From: Agarivorans gilvus
GTDB lineage: Bacteria > Pseudomonadota > Gammaproteobacteria > Enterobacterales > Celerinatantimonadaceae
Direction: 5' to 3'
Assembly (NCBI RefSeq): GCF_001420915.1
Contig: NZ_CP013021.1
Location: 3,692,501 to 3,756,500, forward strand
Length of the DNA: 64,000 nt
Below, one piece after another: positions 17,335 through 27,135 of the stretch; position 1 is the first letter of the stretch, and every line of letters starts with the position of its first letter. Made by a program: the position numbers and the translations under genes. Below the pieces are notes generated by a model that searched no databases, was not told the DNA's origin, and worked only from the letters and a program-made list of their open reading frames with translations.

Positions 17335-18723
17335 ATGCGCGACACGAAGTCGGTAGCGGTGCCTTCCTCATCGGCGACCAAGGCCCCAAAATCTGTTCCA
17401 GCTTGGAAATTCATTATTCCCTCTATGTTGGGCATTTTCTTATTTATGCTGCCTTTACCCTACGACGGTTCTTATACTATTCCGGTAGCTATTTTGGCCA
17501 AATCCTTGGTGGCCATATTAGGTGATAGCGCCCTTTGGTTGATCGTGGCTTTAATTAGCGTGAGTGCTCTTATGTCGAGTTATGCCATGTTTGCCAAACC
17601 AAGCTGGCTGGGGAAAAATGCTTTATTAACTGCCTTATTCCAAGTCTCTAAAGTGTGGTACGGCGTGCGTATGCTGGGTTGGGTTTTGGTCTTAATTTGT
17701 GCCTTTAAAGTGGGCCCAGAAGCGCTATGGTCGGGAGACACCGGCGGCCTTATTTTGGCTGATTTGCTACCGACCTTATTAAGCGTATTCATCTTTGCCG
17801 GTTTGTTATTACCCTTGTTGCTAAATTTTGGTCTACTGGAGTTTGTCGGCACTTTATTAAGTAAAGTGATGCGGCCAATCTTTGGTTTGCCAGGGCGCAG
17901 CGCCGTGGATTGTATTGCCTCTTGGTTGGGGGATGGTAGCGTAGGTATTTTGCTAACCAATAAACAATATGAAGACAAACATTATACCCAGCGTGAAGGG
18001 GTGGTGATTGCTACTACTTTCTCTGCGGTTTCTATTACCTTCAGTCTAGTGGTATTGGCCCAAGTTAATTTAGAGCATATGTTTGCCCCGTTCTACCTTA
18101 CTGTTTGTGTAGCGGGCTTGGCTGCGGCGATCATTGTGCCTCGCTTACCCCCGCTTTCTGGTTTTAAAGATTACTTTGTTGATGGCTCTTCGCGCCAGCA
18201 AGACGACGAAGTGATCCCCGCTGAATACACCACTACCGGCTGGGCCTATAATTTAGCTATCCAACAAGCTGGGCGAGCCAGTCATCCTAAGCAGCTATTA
18301 AAGCAAGGCCTACACAATGTATTAGATATGTTGTTGGGGGTACTGCCGGTGATTATGGCGGTGGGTACGGTGGCGCTAGTGGTGGCGGAATATACACCTA
18401 TCTTTAGTATTTTGGGTAAGCCCTTTATTCCTGTATTAGAACTGTTACAGTTACCAGAAGCTGCCAAAGCGTCGGAAACCTTAGTAGTAGGTTTTGCCGA
18501 TATGTTTATTCCGTCGATCTTGGCCGCGTCAATTGAAGCCGACATCACCCGTTTTGTTATTGCTGCGGTGTCGGTGACTCAGTTGATTTATCTATCGGAA
18601 GTGGGCGCCTTGATTTTAGGCAGCCAATTACCGGTTAAACTGTGGCAGCTATTTGCGATATTTTTGATTCGTACCATTGTAACCTTGCCGATTATTGCTG
18701 CTATGGCCCATTTATTCTTTTAA
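17335..18723 (+). CDS. yjiH: YjiH family membrane protein (nucleoside-recognition type)
   Basis: A 462-residue multi-pass inner-membrane protein with about ten hydrophobic helices. It has the YjiH layout: a short polar N-tail, WKFIIPSMLGIFLFMLPLPYDG, then two Gate-like regions with LPGRSAVDCIASWLGDGSVGIL in the middle and an FADMFIPSILAASI stretch near the end. The family is presumed to transport an unknown small molecule. A modest AAAGAG site precedes the ATG. A HAD phosphatase gene follows 22 bp after its stop and may be co-transcribed. Confidence 0.88.
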   Translation: MRDTKSVAVPSSSATKAPKSVPAWKFIIPSMLGIFLFMLPLPYDGSYTIPVAILAKSLVAILGDSALWLIVALISVSALMSSYAMFAKPSWLGKNALLTALFQVSKVWYGVRMLGWVLVLICAFKVGPEALWSGDTGGLILADLLPTLLSVFIFAGLLLPLLLNFGLLEFVGTLLSKVMRPIFGLPGRSAVDCIASWLGDGSVGILLTNKQYEDKHYTQREGVVIATTFSAVSITFSLVVLAQVNLEHMFAPFYLTVCVAGLAAAIIVPRLPPLSGFKDYFVDGSSRQQDDEVIPAEYTTTGWAYNLAIQQAGRASHPKQLLKQGLHNVLDMLLGVLPVIMAVGTVALVVAEYTPIFSILGKPFIPVLELLQLPEAAKASETLVVGFADMFIPSILAASIEADITRFVIAAVSVTQLIYLSEVGALILGSQLPVKLWQLFAIFLIRTIVTLPIIAAMAHLFF

Positions 18724-18745
18724 GTATCAGTTTTCTGGAGAACAC

Positions 18746-19393
18746 ATGAGCTATCAAGCTGCGGTATTTGATATGGATGGATTATTACTCGATAGTGAGC
18801 GGGTATCTTACGATACCTTTGCCGCCGCCTGTCACGACTTAGGGATTGAGTTTAAAGAACAGGTGTATTTAAAAATTATTGGTACTAATGCTCAGCAAAT
18901 CAAACGCATCATAGTGGATGGTTATGGCCCAGAACTTCCCTACGATGAGCTTCGTGCGCTGTGGTTAGATAAGTACCACGCAATTACTATGCATCAGGCA
19001 TTGCCGGTAAAAGAAGGTGTGGTAGAGCTATTAGAGTGGCTGAAGAGTAAAGCCATTCCTATGGCGGTGGCCACTTCTTCTAATCGCCAAGTGGCTCAGG
19101 TTAAGTTAACTAATGCTAAGTTGATTGATTATTTTGATAGTCTTTCCACTGGCTGTCAGGTCACTCATAGTAAGCCTCACCCTGAAATCTTTTTGACGGC
19201 AGCCAGCACATTATCGGTGGCACCAGAGCGTTGTTTGGCCTTTGAAGATTCGGATAACGGAGTGAGAGCTGCGGTGTCTGCGGGCATGCACGTTTATCAA
19301 ATCCCCGATTTAATCGAACCTAGCGAGCAGCTTAAATCCTTGGGCCATCGGATCTGTGGTTCGCTTAGCGAAGCCTTAAGCGAACTACGTTAA
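18746..19393 (+). CDS. HAD-family phosphatase (beta-phosphoglucomutase-like)
   Basis: A 215-residue HAD hydrolase. Motif I is FDMDGLLLDSE (residues 8-18), motif II is VATSSNRQ, motif III Lys is in HSKPHPEIF, and motif IV is FEDSDNGVRAA. The helical cap between motifs I and II places it in the subfamily with sugar-phosphate phosphatases and beta-phosphoglucomutase. The exact substrate cannot be read from sequence. The ATG at 18746 follows CTGGAGAA; longer in-frame starts lie inside yjiH. Confidence 0.9.
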   Translation: MSYQAAVFDMDGLLLDSERVSYDTFAAACHDLGIEFKEQVYLKIIGTNAQQIKRIIVDGYGPELPYDELRALWLDKYHAITMHQALPVKEGVVELLEWLKSKAIPMAVATSSNRQVAQVKLTNAKLIDYFDSLSTGCQVTHSKPHPEIFLTAASTLSVAPERCLAFEDSDNGVRAAVSAGMHVYQIPDLIEPSEQLKSLGHRICGSLSEALSELR

Positions 19394-19404
19394 GCGAGAC
19401 TAAC

Positions 19405-19447
19405 AGCCAGTAGTGTTTTTTTGACGCTGCTGGCTGGCATTGTTTTT
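19405..19447 (+). terminator. Intrinsic terminator after the HAD gene
   Basis: AGCCAGTAGTGT (19405-19416) pairs with ACGCTGCTGGCT (19424-19435) with two G-U pairs and a T-rich loop. GGCATTGTTTTT follows. Position directly after a gene end supports an intrinsic terminator. Confidence 0.7.
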
Positions 19448-19482
19448 GCTCTTATCGAATTATCGTAATTCGACTTGAGCAA

Positions 19483-20064
19483 ATGATGATAGAAATTCAA
19501 ATCAGTAACAATGTACAAGCTAGCCTTCCTCGAGAACTTCCTTGTTTACAACACGCGGCCTTAGCCCATAGCTGGAGCGCCCATGCCTTTGCGGTGGCCC
19601 AGCATGAGTGTTTAGCCGTGATTGAGCGAAACAGTGGTTATGTCATGTTGTTCTTCGATTTATGCCAAGAAGATTACCGCCACTTCTCGCGAGTTTGCCA
19701 GTTGCGCTTATTAACCGAAGCCATCGCTGTGGCTGATTTAGCCGAGGATGAAGCGCAGGCCTTAAAGCAAAACATGTTGGCTGATTTTCAAACGGTATTG
19801 GTTACCGATGGGGTGAACCATGCTATTACGCCGCAGCTGAAAAAGATCCAAGCTTTAGTATTAGGCTTGGCTAAGCGAGAAGGTAAAGTGCCTAAGCAAC
19901 AATTAGATGAGTTTCGTTGGGGAGTGATCTTAAATGATTTCGCTCAACGCGATAATGGTGCTAGCCCTTATGCCAAGATGCAACAGCAATGGCAGGCCAT
20001 CGCTGCTCGTAGTTATTCTGGACCAACCTGCGCATCAGGCAGCGCTGAGCGAGTGCTTCACTAG
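19483..20064 (+). CDS. Hypothetical protein, possibly DUF6933-like
   Basis: A 193-residue soluble protein. The segment LAHSWSAHAFAVAQHECLAVIERNS resembles the N-terminal part of DUF6933 proteins, in which a protein of this size begins with a similar WHA...RRxxLLF pattern; this link is tentative. The middle is helical (EDEAQALKQNMLADFQTVL) and includes TDGVNHAITPQLKKIQ. No membrane segment or known catalytic motif is visible. Two adjacent Met codons begin the frame. It sits alone between a terminator and the RarD-like gene. Confidence 0.7.
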   Translation: MMIEIQISNNVQASLPRELPCLQHAALAHSWSAHAFAVAQHECLAVIERNSGYVMLFFDLCQEDYRHFSRVCQLRLLTEAIAVADLAEDEAQALKQNMLADFQTVLVTDGVNHAITPQLKKIQALVLGLAKREGKVPKQQLDEFRWGVILNDFAQRDNGASPYAKMQQQWQAIAARSYSGPTCASGSAERVLH

Positions 20065-20126
20065 CTAAAAATGGCTTGCCATAGATCGTTATATACTGCT
20101 TAATCAGTTTTTTAGCGAATGTTTAA

Positions 20127-21068
20127 GTGGCGAGTTTGTCTTTTATTGGTGTTTCATCATCCCGATTCTATTTGGGTCTAGCTTCTTCTTTGGCGGCATC
20201 TTGTATGTTCGCCTTTTTGCCTTGGTATACCCATCAGTTCCCGATAAATGAAAGCAGTGGCAACTGGCTAGGCGCGCAGCGAATTCTCTGGAGTAGTGCA
20301 CTGATGCTGCTAGGAATGTTTGCCTGCAAGCAGCTGCCTTTGGTGGTACAACAGCTTAGGGCTTGGCGAGCTTGGCCAAGACTATATTTGGCCGCTTTGT
20401 TGGTGGGCTTACAATTGTGGTTATTCATCTGGGCCCCAGTTAATGGATATACCCTGTCGGTGGCCTTAGGCTACTTTGCTCTGCCCTTGGTGCTGGTCCT
20501 GATTGGGCGCTTTGTTTACCAAGAGCGCTTGAGCCGCTTGCAATGGTTGGCGGTAGTGCTGGCGGCACTGGGTGTGGCTTATGCCTATTTGTTGGCTGAC
20601 GGTTTGTCGTGGGTGGTATTGGTCATCGCTTTAGGCTACCCCTTATATTTCATGTTGCGCCGTAAATACCCCTTACCGAGTCAGGTTTCTTTCACCTTGG
20701 ATAACTTATTGTTACTGCCGATTGCGCTGGCTTATTTGTGCTTGAATGACAGCGGAGTGACGACTGAGGGCTTAAGTGATAGCTGGTATGCACTTGCTCC
20801 CAACTTATATTACTTAGGTTTAGGCATTGCTGGTACGGTGCCGATGTTATTGTTTTTATTTGCCTCAAATTATCTACCGATGACCCTATTTGGTTTGCTG
20901 GTTTATCTAGAGCCGATGCTGGTATTTGGCGTAGGCTGGCTATTAGGAGAACGTTTAGCCGAAGGCCAATGGCCAACCTATGCATTTATAGTACTGGCCT
21001 TAGCGGTATTAGCGCTTGATGGTGTGCTCAGCTTCGTTCGGCAAAAGGCTAGGGGATATGTAAGTTAA
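20127..21068 (+). CDS. rarD: RarD/EamA-family permease
   Basis: A 313-residue inner-membrane protein with ten hydrophobic helices in two EamA halves. It has the RarD pattern: an early FLPWYTH, WRILWSSALML-like helix 2, LFIWAPVNGYTLSVALGYF in the middle (RarD proteins carry a very similar WAVN...SLGYF segment) and YFMLRRKYPL. The transported compound is unknown. The start is GTG at 20127; no ATG fits the frame before residue 27. Its 3' end overlaps the convergent endonuclease/phosphatase gene by 20 bp. Confidence 0.85.
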   Translation: MASLSFIGVSSSRFYLGLASSLAASCMFAFLPWYTHQFPINESSGNWLGAQRILWSSALMLLGMFACKQLPLVVQQLRAWRAWPRLYLAALLVGLQLWLFIWAPVNGYTLSVALGYFALPLVLVLIGRFVYQERLSRLQWLAVVLAALGVAYAYLLADGLSWVVLVIALGYPLYFMLRRKYPLPSQVSFTLDNLLLLPIALAYLCLNDSGVTTEGLSDSWYALAPNLYYLGLGIAGTVPMLLFLFASNYLPMTLFGLLVYLEPMLVFGVGWLLGERLAEGQWPTYAFIVLALAVLALDGVLSFVRQKARGYVS

Positions 21069-22008
21069 CGAGTAGTGGGCGGTGATCGCCGCCTACCGAA
21101 TTAACCACCTGAGCGGTGCTAAAGCTAAGATTGGCCGAACTCAATACATGGTCAATGCGTATGCCGTGCCAAGAGGTATATTTGGTGTAGTTTATGCCGC
21201 TACCTACCTGATTGATAGCATTGCGCTCGGTTGATAAATAGCGTTGATAAATATTCTCTTGAACGCTCATATTAAAGTCGCCGGCGGCAATGTAGTAGTC
21301 TTGCTGTTTCGCCCAAGAGGCCAGTAAAGAAGTTTGCATATTACGGGTAAAGTGCAGGTCTTGAAACTCTTGTTCATCCACCAAACCATGGATTAACGCC
21401 GCTAGAGTAGAGCGTGGCGTTGGCAAATGAACATTGGCTAAGCTGATGGTCTTCCCTTGAATTTGGCTATGATAAAACACTGCAAAATTCCCCCTGCCGC
21501 CAAAACCGGTTCTGGATAAACTACCAATGTGTTCAAGCGGTGTTCTGCTTACCGTGCATAAGGTATCGCAATGGCTATACCAACTGGAGTCAAAAATTTG
21601 TTTTATAATTTCGGCTTTGGTTTCTTGCATAAAGATAATATCAGGCTGGTGAAACGCCACTAAGCGGCGAATTTGCTCAATATTGGCACCTCCACCACTA
21701 TTTAGCGTCATAACTCTTAGTTCGCCTCCTTGCTGTTGCGGCAGGTTTAGTTGAATGTCTTGAAAACGAACGAATACCAGCGCACACAGCGCCCAAACTA
21801 GCCACTGCCATTTTTTGGTCAAAGGAAACAGTAACAGCGGTAATGCTAGCAGCAGCAATGCCCACCAACGAGGGGAAAATAGCAGTAAATAGCTGATGGT
21901 AATAGCTAGGGTGTTATCAGGAAAGTAGCCCAGTGAAGCCACTAGACCAGCCATTAACAGGCTAAACAGTGTTACTAGAATCGAGCTGAACTGCAGCAGT
22001 TTTCGCAT
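21049..22008 (-). CDS. Endonuclease/exonuclease/phosphatase family protein
   Basis: A 319-residue protein with two or three N-terminal membrane helices (residues ~5-80) and a periplasmic or surface-facing EEP domain. Catalytic motifs are clear: MTLNSGGGAN, FMQETKAE (metal-binding Glu), AAGDFNMS (Asp/Asn pair), RIDHVLSS and GGDHRPL (catalytic His near the C-terminus). The family includes nucleases and phosphodiesterases, and the substrate here is unknown. Confidence 0.88.
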   Translation of the reverse strand: MRKLLQFSSILVTLFSLLMAGLVASLGYFPDNTLAITISYLLLFSPRWWALLLLALPLLLFPLTKKWQWLVWALCALVFVRFQDIQLNLPQQQGGELRVMTLNSGGGANIEQIRRLVAFHQPDIIFMQETKAEIIKQIFDSSWYSHCDTLCTVSRTPLEHIGSLSRTGFGGRGNFAVFYHSQIQGKTISLANVHLPTPRSTLAALIHGLVDEQEFQDLHFTRNMQTSLLASWAKQQDYYIAAGDFNMSVQENIYQRYLSTERNAINQVGSGINYTKYTSWHGIRIDHVLSSANLSFSTAQVVNSVGGDHRPLLVNLHIP

Positions 22009-22271
22009 AATCGGCCTATCCTTGGCGGACTTATTTATTGCAAGGGTGAGTAAGCAGAAACCACGGTGATGGACGTCGCTTACTTAAATAAGCATATTAT
22101 CTTAGCCAAACTAATCGTAAACTTTTTGTCACGCTTAGCGCTTTGCTTACCCGCTAAAACAGGTACTGTTTTTTGACATTATTGTTGCTTTGTTTATTCA
22201 ATTAAGCAAGAGTTTAGCTTCTGTATTGAAGCTGGATTGAGTTTTCAAACAGATTTAACAAGGTGAGTCTA

Positions 22272-22568
22272 ATGTTACCGTTGTTACCGTTGTTGCCGTT
22301 ATTGCTAGTGTTTCTGGTGGTTATGTTGTTGGTATTGTATCGACGTGAAGGGCATGAGAAGCTTTGGTTGCGACTGCCCACTTTAGATGAGTATCGCCAA
22401 GCCAGCTCGCAGCCCGCCGAACAGCCACTTAACTGTAAATATTGTCATAGCGAACAAACCTGGGAATATGGCTTGGAGAGTGTAATGGACTATCGTCGCG
22501 AATGCGCTTGCCTAGCCTGTGGTAAGCGCTTATGGCGAACTGAACAAGCCAGTATGCCAGTTAGCTAG
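22272..22568 (+). CDS. Small membrane-anchored zinc-ribbon protein
   Basis: A 98-residue protein: a Leu-rich membrane helix (residues ~2-22), then a soluble tail with a CxxC pair (NCKYCHSE) and a second CxxC pair (CACLACGKR), which should form one zinc ribbon. The ATG at 22272 is preceded by AAGGTGAG; a GTG 9 bases earlier is also in frame. No family is recognised. Its role may be redox or protein-protein contact at the membrane. Confidence 0.7.
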   Translation: MLPLLPLLPLLLVFLVVMLLVLYRREGHEKLWLRLPTLDEYRQASSQPAEQPLNCKYCHSEQTWEYGLESVMDYRRECACLACGKRLWRTEQASMPVS

Positions 22569-22592
22569 GCTATACTGGTTTAGCGCTGTTGC

Positions 22593-23603
22593 TTAGCTTT
22601 GTTTGAGCGTGGTGATTTGCTTGGGCCAAGTTTGTTGGCGACCAGCTTGTTTAGCCTGATACAAGGCTTGGTCGGCACGCTCTAGCCAGTCATCGATACT
22701 TTCTTTGCCATTAAAACTGGCAATGCCCGCCGAAAAACTCACCTTTAATTCTTTGGGAGCGGGTTGATTGATTAATTCCGCTAGCAGTTTTTCGCTGGTT
22801 TGATAGGCCATATCGAATTCTGCGTCGTGTAGTAAAATAATAAATTCTTCTCCGCCATAACGAAATACCCGATCGTTAACTCGGGTATGCTGCTGCAGAA
22901 AGCCGCTAAACCACAGCAAAATTTGGTCACCAAGTGGATGGCCATGTTGATCGTTGATTTGCTTGAAGTGATCCAAATCCAACATGATCAGGCTACAGTG
23001 AATTTTACTGCGTTTATATTGCTGCTGGGCCTTTTGTAGTTCGTCAAACAAGGCCCGCCGGTTGTAGCAGCGGGTTAGCGAGTCCATAAAGGCCAGCTCT
23101 TTTAATTCAATGTTTTGTTTTACCAATACTCTGGCTAGCCCCCAGGCAAAAATATGGGAGGCAATCACGCCAAGAGTAAAACGTAAACCTTGATGTAAAC
23201 CAAGGTGTTGCATACCCAAGATGATTGCCGCAAGGCTTACGGCAAACACTAAGCGCTCGGCGACATACAGTGGCAGGTGAATAAAACAAGCCAAAATTAA
23301 TGCCGGAACAAAGTATTGGCCATGCATTTGCGATTGGGTAAGCGCCACCAATACCGGGGGAATAGCCAATAATAAAAACCACATGTCGGCGGTTTTATAG
23401 CGCTGAGACTCGGGTTGGTTAAACAGCAGAAATAATGAGATTAAAACAGCCAAGGTACAGGGTAAAACAATCAAGCCAAACCAGGTTATGCCAAACAGCA
23501 AATGAAAGATGGTGAAGTACGCACTAGGAATGAAGCCTGCTAGGTGCATCACCAGACTCATCTTGCGTTCTGTGTATTCGACAGGAGACCATCCCGCTAC
23601 CAT
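22593..23603 (-). CDS. Membrane-bound diguanylate cyclase
   Basis: A 336-residue GGDEF enzyme that makes cyclic di-GMP from GTP. About six N-terminal membrane helices (residues ~20-160) form a MASE-like sensor. The catalytic domain carries YRYGGEEF-type active site (FRYGGEEFIILL), and RVND five residues before it is an intact RxxD inhibitory site. The DLDHFKQINDQHGHPLGD stretch is also canonical. I prefer the ATG at 23603 behind AAGG; a TTG at 23636 would add 11 residues. Together with the PilZ proteins it indicates active c-di-GMP signalling. Confidence 0.92.
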   Translation of the reverse strand: MVAGWSPVEYTERKMSLVMHLAGFIPSAYFTIFHLLFGITWFGLIVLPCTLAVLISLFLLFNQPESQRYKTADMWFLLLAIPPVLVALTQSQMHGQYFVPALILACFIHLPLYVAERLVFAVSLAAIILGMQHLGLHQGLRFTLGVIASHIFAWGLARVLVKQNIELKELAFMDSLTRCYNRRALFDELQKAQQQYKRSKIHCSLIMLDLDHFKQINDQHGHPLGDQILLWFSGFLQQHTRVNDRVFRYGGEEFIILLHDAEFDMAYQTSEKLLAELINQPAPKELKVSFSAGIASFNGKESIDDWLERADQALYQAKQAGRQQTWPKQITTLKQS

Positions 23604-23704
23604 ATTGCCAACCTTAGTGGGGTTACTAAAATGCAATTAACTGATTGCTATGTATTTAAAAATAAGATGATTTTAGCTATTCAGTCAACTTTAAGTTAGC
23701 TGGT

Positions 23705-24616
23705 TTACGGCTCTTTAGGGAGTTTTCTACAGCCTGCTAGGTGGCTTAAGGCATACTGCTTAATCAATTGTACAAAACGTTCTAATAGTTGTGGGTTGTC
23801 GGCATCGTTACGGTATACCGCATACATGGGTCGCCAAATGGCAGGCTCGAAGGAGTGTTGTTGAATCAGTTGTTGTTGTAGGTAGTTTTCTACGGCCCAA
23901 TAAGGCATGGCGGCGACGCCCATGTTGGCGGCGACCATTTGCACCAAGGTGGCTGGATTGTCGGCGTATTTCCATTGTGCCGGCTCTAGCGCCTGCGGCT
24001 TGAGCAAGTAGTTATAAACATCTAGCCGCTGTTTGGCCACCGGATAACTAATGAGAGTATGTTGCTGCAGATCGGCGGCTACGATTGGCTGGTTGGGGCT
24101 AAATGGTTGCTGCGGTGAGGCAATTAATACCATTTCATATTCAAATAGCGCTTGATAACAAAGCTGGGCTTGCGGAATAAATTCTGAACTCAGTAGCAAG
24201 TCCGCCTCGCCAGCCAACAGCAAGGGCAGACCTTGGTAATCCCGGTCATGGCAAAAATGACTATTCACACTGGGCCATTGCTGCTGAAATTGGCGCAAGC
24301 TGGGTACTAGCCACTGAAAACAAGCATGGCAATCAAGGGCTAAGTTAAGTCGTTGCTGCGGACTGTTTAACTGTTGCTCGGTATGTTTGATGAGCGGCAA
24401 TACCTGTTGCGCGAGTTGTAGTAGGGTTTGACCACTCGCAGTGAGACGAGGCGGTTGTTGTTTTCTGATCACCAATGACTCGCCGATGCGTTGCTCTAAA
24501 TCTTTGAGTTGATGAGATAGCGCCGAGTCGGTAATAAACAGTTTTTCGGCGGCACTTTTTAAGGAGGAACTAGTGGCAATGGCTTGAATACAGCGCAGGT
24601 GCTTTAGTTCTAACAT
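23705..24616 (-). CDS. metR: LysR-type regulator MetR
   Basis: A 303-residue LysR-family regulator that activates methionine genes with homocysteine as co-effector. The N-terminal winged helix-turn-helix (SSSLKSAAEKLFITDSALSH, residues ~16-35) and LysR effector domain are intact. LNLALDCHACFQWLVPSLRQF closely matches MetR from enterobacteria. It is divergent from metE, the classical arrangement, with MetR-type boxes in the shared 252-bp gap. AAGGAGAAG precedes the start. Confidence 0.93.
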   Translation of the reverse strand: MLELKHLRCIQAIATSSSLKSAAEKLFITDSALSHQLKDLEQRIGESLVIRKQQPPRLTASGQTLLQLAQQVLPLIKHTEQQLNSPQQRLNLALDCHACFQWLVPSLRQFQQQWPSVNSHFCHDRDYQGLPLLLAGEADLLLSSEFIPQAQLCYQALFEYEMVLIASPQQPFSPNQPIVAADLQQHTLISYPVAKQRLDVYNYLLKPQALEPAQWKYADNPATLVQMVAANMGVAAMPYWAVENYLQQQLIQQHSFEPAIWRPMYAVYRNDADNPQLLERFVQLIKQYALSHLAGCRKLPKEP

Positions 24617-24706
24617 TGCTTCTCCTTCTCTTGGTAACGGTCACTGCCCAGATTAAGTGGCCCCTCCTCGCTTGTACAGTGAATGGCTGGACGACTTGTT
24701 TTAAAG

Positions 24707-24719
24707 TGAAAATATTTCA
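24707..24719. promoter_or_regulatory. MetR box, near-perfect palindrome
   Basis: TGAAAATATTTCA matches the MetR consensus TGAAnn(T/A)nnTTCA at every fixed base. It lies in the metR-metE intergenic region, 88 bp before metR and 150 bp before metE. Confidence 0.8.
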
Positions 24720-24768
24720 TTTTTTTATAATTTATCTGCCGATTAATACGGCGGCTTGGTCAGCCACT

Positions 24769-24781
24769 TGAGTCAATTTCA
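24769..24781. promoter_or_regulatory. Second MetR-like box
   Basis: TGAGTCAATTTCA matches seven of the eight fixed bases of the MetR consensus. It is 87 bp before the metE start, a suitable place for an activator-proximal site. Weaker than the box at 24707. Confidence 0.5.
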
Positions 24782-24868
24782 AGTTCACTTGTTTTTTTAT
24801 CAATTGTGTTTGCGGCATGTCTTGCTCAATATGGCCTTTTAAACATCTAGACGGCTAAAGGATAAGAG

Positions 24869-27127
24869 ATGACGACCACACATGTATTGGGTTACCCACG
24901 AATTGGTAAGCAGCGCCAGTTAAAATTTGCTTTGGAAGCCTATTGGCGAGGCGAGCTCTCCCAAGCGGAATTATTTGCACTAGGCAAGCAGTTACGTGAA
25001 GAAAATTGGCAACTACAGCAAAAAGCGGGTCAGGCTTGGGTCACGGTGGGCGACTTTGCTTGGTACGACCAAGTACTAACTACCTCAATGATGCTGGGCA
25101 ACCTGCCGCGGCGCCATCAATCGGCAGAGCTGAGTTTAGATAGCATGTTTGCCATCGCTCGTGGTCAGCAAGGCAGTGGTTGCTGCAATGCTGCTTCCGA
25201 TATGAGCAAATGGTTTAATACCAACTACCACTACATTGTGCCGGAGTTTTCCGAACAAACGCAGTTCAGCCTGCAATGGCGCCAGTTGTTAGAAGAAGTC
25301 GATGAAGCGCTGGCACTTGGGCACAAGGTTAAACCGGTAATTTTGGGGCCGGTGTCATATTTGTACTTGGGTAAAAACGAATTGGGCGCGGCCAAGGATT
25401 TTGACCGTTTGTCTTTACTTAAGCAGTTACTGCCGGTTTACGCAGAAATTTATCAGGCCTTGGCTGAACGCGGTATCGAGTGGGTTCAAGTGGATGAGCC
25501 GATCCTTGGTTTGGAAATTGATATCGCCTGGAAAGGCGCCTTGCTGGAAGCCTATAAGCAGCCTTTGAGTGATTGCAAAATTCTTTTAACCAGTTACTTC
25601 TCTGATGTACTAGATAATACCTCGGTGATTAAAGCCTTAGCGGTGGATGGTTTACACCTTGACTTAAGTGCCGCGCCGGAGCAATTAGATGCGGTACTGA
25701 GTTGGTTACCTGAGCACTGGGTATTGTCTGCGGGAGTGATCAACGGGCGTAATGTTTGGCGGGCGAATCTGCCTGCGCTTATCGAGGCTTATTGCGCATT
25801 AAAGGCGCAATTAGGTGAGCGTCTATGGTTGGCTAGCTCCTGTTCGTTATTACATTGTCCTTTAGATTTAGCGGCCGAAAGTAACCTAGGTGATGCAGAG
25901 TACCGACTTGCCTTTGCCGAACAAAAACTCACCGAATTACAGCTGTTGGCTGAGGCGATTAATGGTGATAAACAAGCGCTGCGGGTCGCCCGCCAATACA
26001 GCGCAGCCTTAAGCCGCGTGGCTAGACCGCTCACTCAGGAAGAACAGGCGCAAGCCGCTTCAATACCGCGTCAACGCAGCCTTAGCTTTGCCGAGCGCCA
26101 AGCGATACAGCAACAACAGTTGGCATTGCCGTTATTACCTACCACTACCATTGGTTCTTTCCCGCAAACCCAAGAGATTCGTCGTCAACGTCGAGAATAC
26201 AAGGCTGGGCTCTTGAGTGAGGCCGATTATAAAGCAGCCTTAGCCGAGCATATTAAACAGGCGATAGAGTGTCAGGAGCGTTTGGGTTTAGATGTCTTGG
26301 TACACGGCGAAGCCGAGCGTAATGACATGGTGGAATACTTTGCCGAACAGCTTGATGGCTTCATCGTTAGCCGCTTTGGTTGGGTACAAAGTTACGGTTC
26401 TCGTTGCGTTAAACCCGCCATCATTGTTGATGATATTAGTCGCAACCAAGCGCTAACCCTTGAGTGGGCTGAATATGCCCAGTCTTTAAGTACTAAGCCG
26501 GTTAAAGGCATGTTGACGGGGCCGGTAACCATACTGAGTTGGAGCTTCCCGCGTGAGGACATCAGCCGCCAGCAGATTGCTGAACAAATCGCCTTAGCCT
26601 TGCGTGATGAGGTGAATGACTTGCAGCAGGCAGGCATTCAAATTATTCAAATCGACGAACCGGCGATTCGAGAAGGTATGCCCTTAAAACGTAGTCAGTG
26701 GCAGGCCTATTTAGACTGGGCGGTGGCTGCATTTAAGTTGGCGGCCTCCAGTGCCGAACCCTCGACCCAGATCCACACTCATATGTGTTATAGCGAGTTT
26801 AATGAGATTTTACCGGCGGTGGCGGCTTTGGATGCCGACGTGCTCACCATAGAAACCTCACGCTCGGCAATGAGCTTATTACAAGCCTTTGAAGAGTTTG
26901 AATACCCGAATCAAATTGGCCCTGGTGTGTATGATATTCACTCACCCAATATTCCGAGTGTGGATGAGATCAAAGCCTTGATCACCAAGGCTGCGCAGCT
27001 GATTCCCTTAGCGCGGTTGTGGGTGAACCCCGATTGCGGTTTAAAAACCCGTGACTGGCAACAAACCGAAGCTGCATTAACTAACATGGTACTTGCGAGT
27101 CAGCAATTGCGGACGAGTTTGGCTTAA
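24869..27127 (+). CDS. metE: Cobalamin-independent methionine synthase
   Basis: A 752-residue enzyme that transfers a methyl group from 5-methyltetrahydropteroyl-triglutamate to homocysteine. Visible family hallmarks: N-terminal GYPRIGKQRQLKFALE, QVDEPILGLE, then TTTIGSFPQTQEIR at the start of the catalytic half, HGEAERNDMVEYF, QIDEPAIREG, and the zinc ligands in HTHMCYSEFN and the Cys of NPDCGLKTR. Length is typical. It is controlled by the divergent MetR. Confidence 0.98.
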   Translation: MTTTHVLGYPRIGKQRQLKFALEAYWRGELSQAELFALGKQLREENWQLQQKAGQAWVTVGDFAWYDQVLTTSMMLGNLPRRHQSAELSLDSMFAIARGQQGSGCCNAASDMSKWFNTNYHYIVPEFSEQTQFSLQWRQLLEEVDEALALGHKVKPVILGPVSYLYLGKNELGAAKDFDRLSLLKQLLPVYAEIYQALAERGIEWVQVDEPILGLEIDIAWKGALLEAYKQPLSDCKILLTSYFSDVLDNTSVIKALAVDGLHLDLSAAPEQLDAVLSWLPEHWVLSAGVINGRNVWRANLPALIEAYCALKAQLGERLWLASSCSLLHCPLDLAAESNLGDAEYRLAFAEQKLTELQLLAEAINGDKQALRVARQYSAALSRVARPLTQEEQAQAASIPRQRSLSFAERQAIQQQQLALPLLPTTTIGSFPQTQEIRRQRREYKAGLLSEADYKAALAEHIKQAIECQERLGLDVLVHGEAERNDMVEYFAEQLDGFIVSRFGWVQSYGSRCVKPAIIVDDISRNQALTLEWAEYAQSLSTKPVKGMLTGPVTILSWSFPREDISRQQIAEQIALALRDEVNDLQQAGIQIIQIDEPAIREGMPLKRSQWQAYLDWAVAAFKLAASSAEPSTQIHTHMCYSEFNEILPAVAALDADVLTIETSRSAMSLLQAFEEFEYPNQIGPGVYDIHSPNIPSVDEIKALITKAAQLIPLARLWVNPDCGLKTRDWQQTEAALTNMVLASQQLRTSLA

Positions 27128-27135
27128 GCGGTTTA

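Noticed and set aside
20234..20428. Minus-strand ORF inside the RarD-like gene
   Set aside because: It is a shadow of the transporter frame and has no features of its own.
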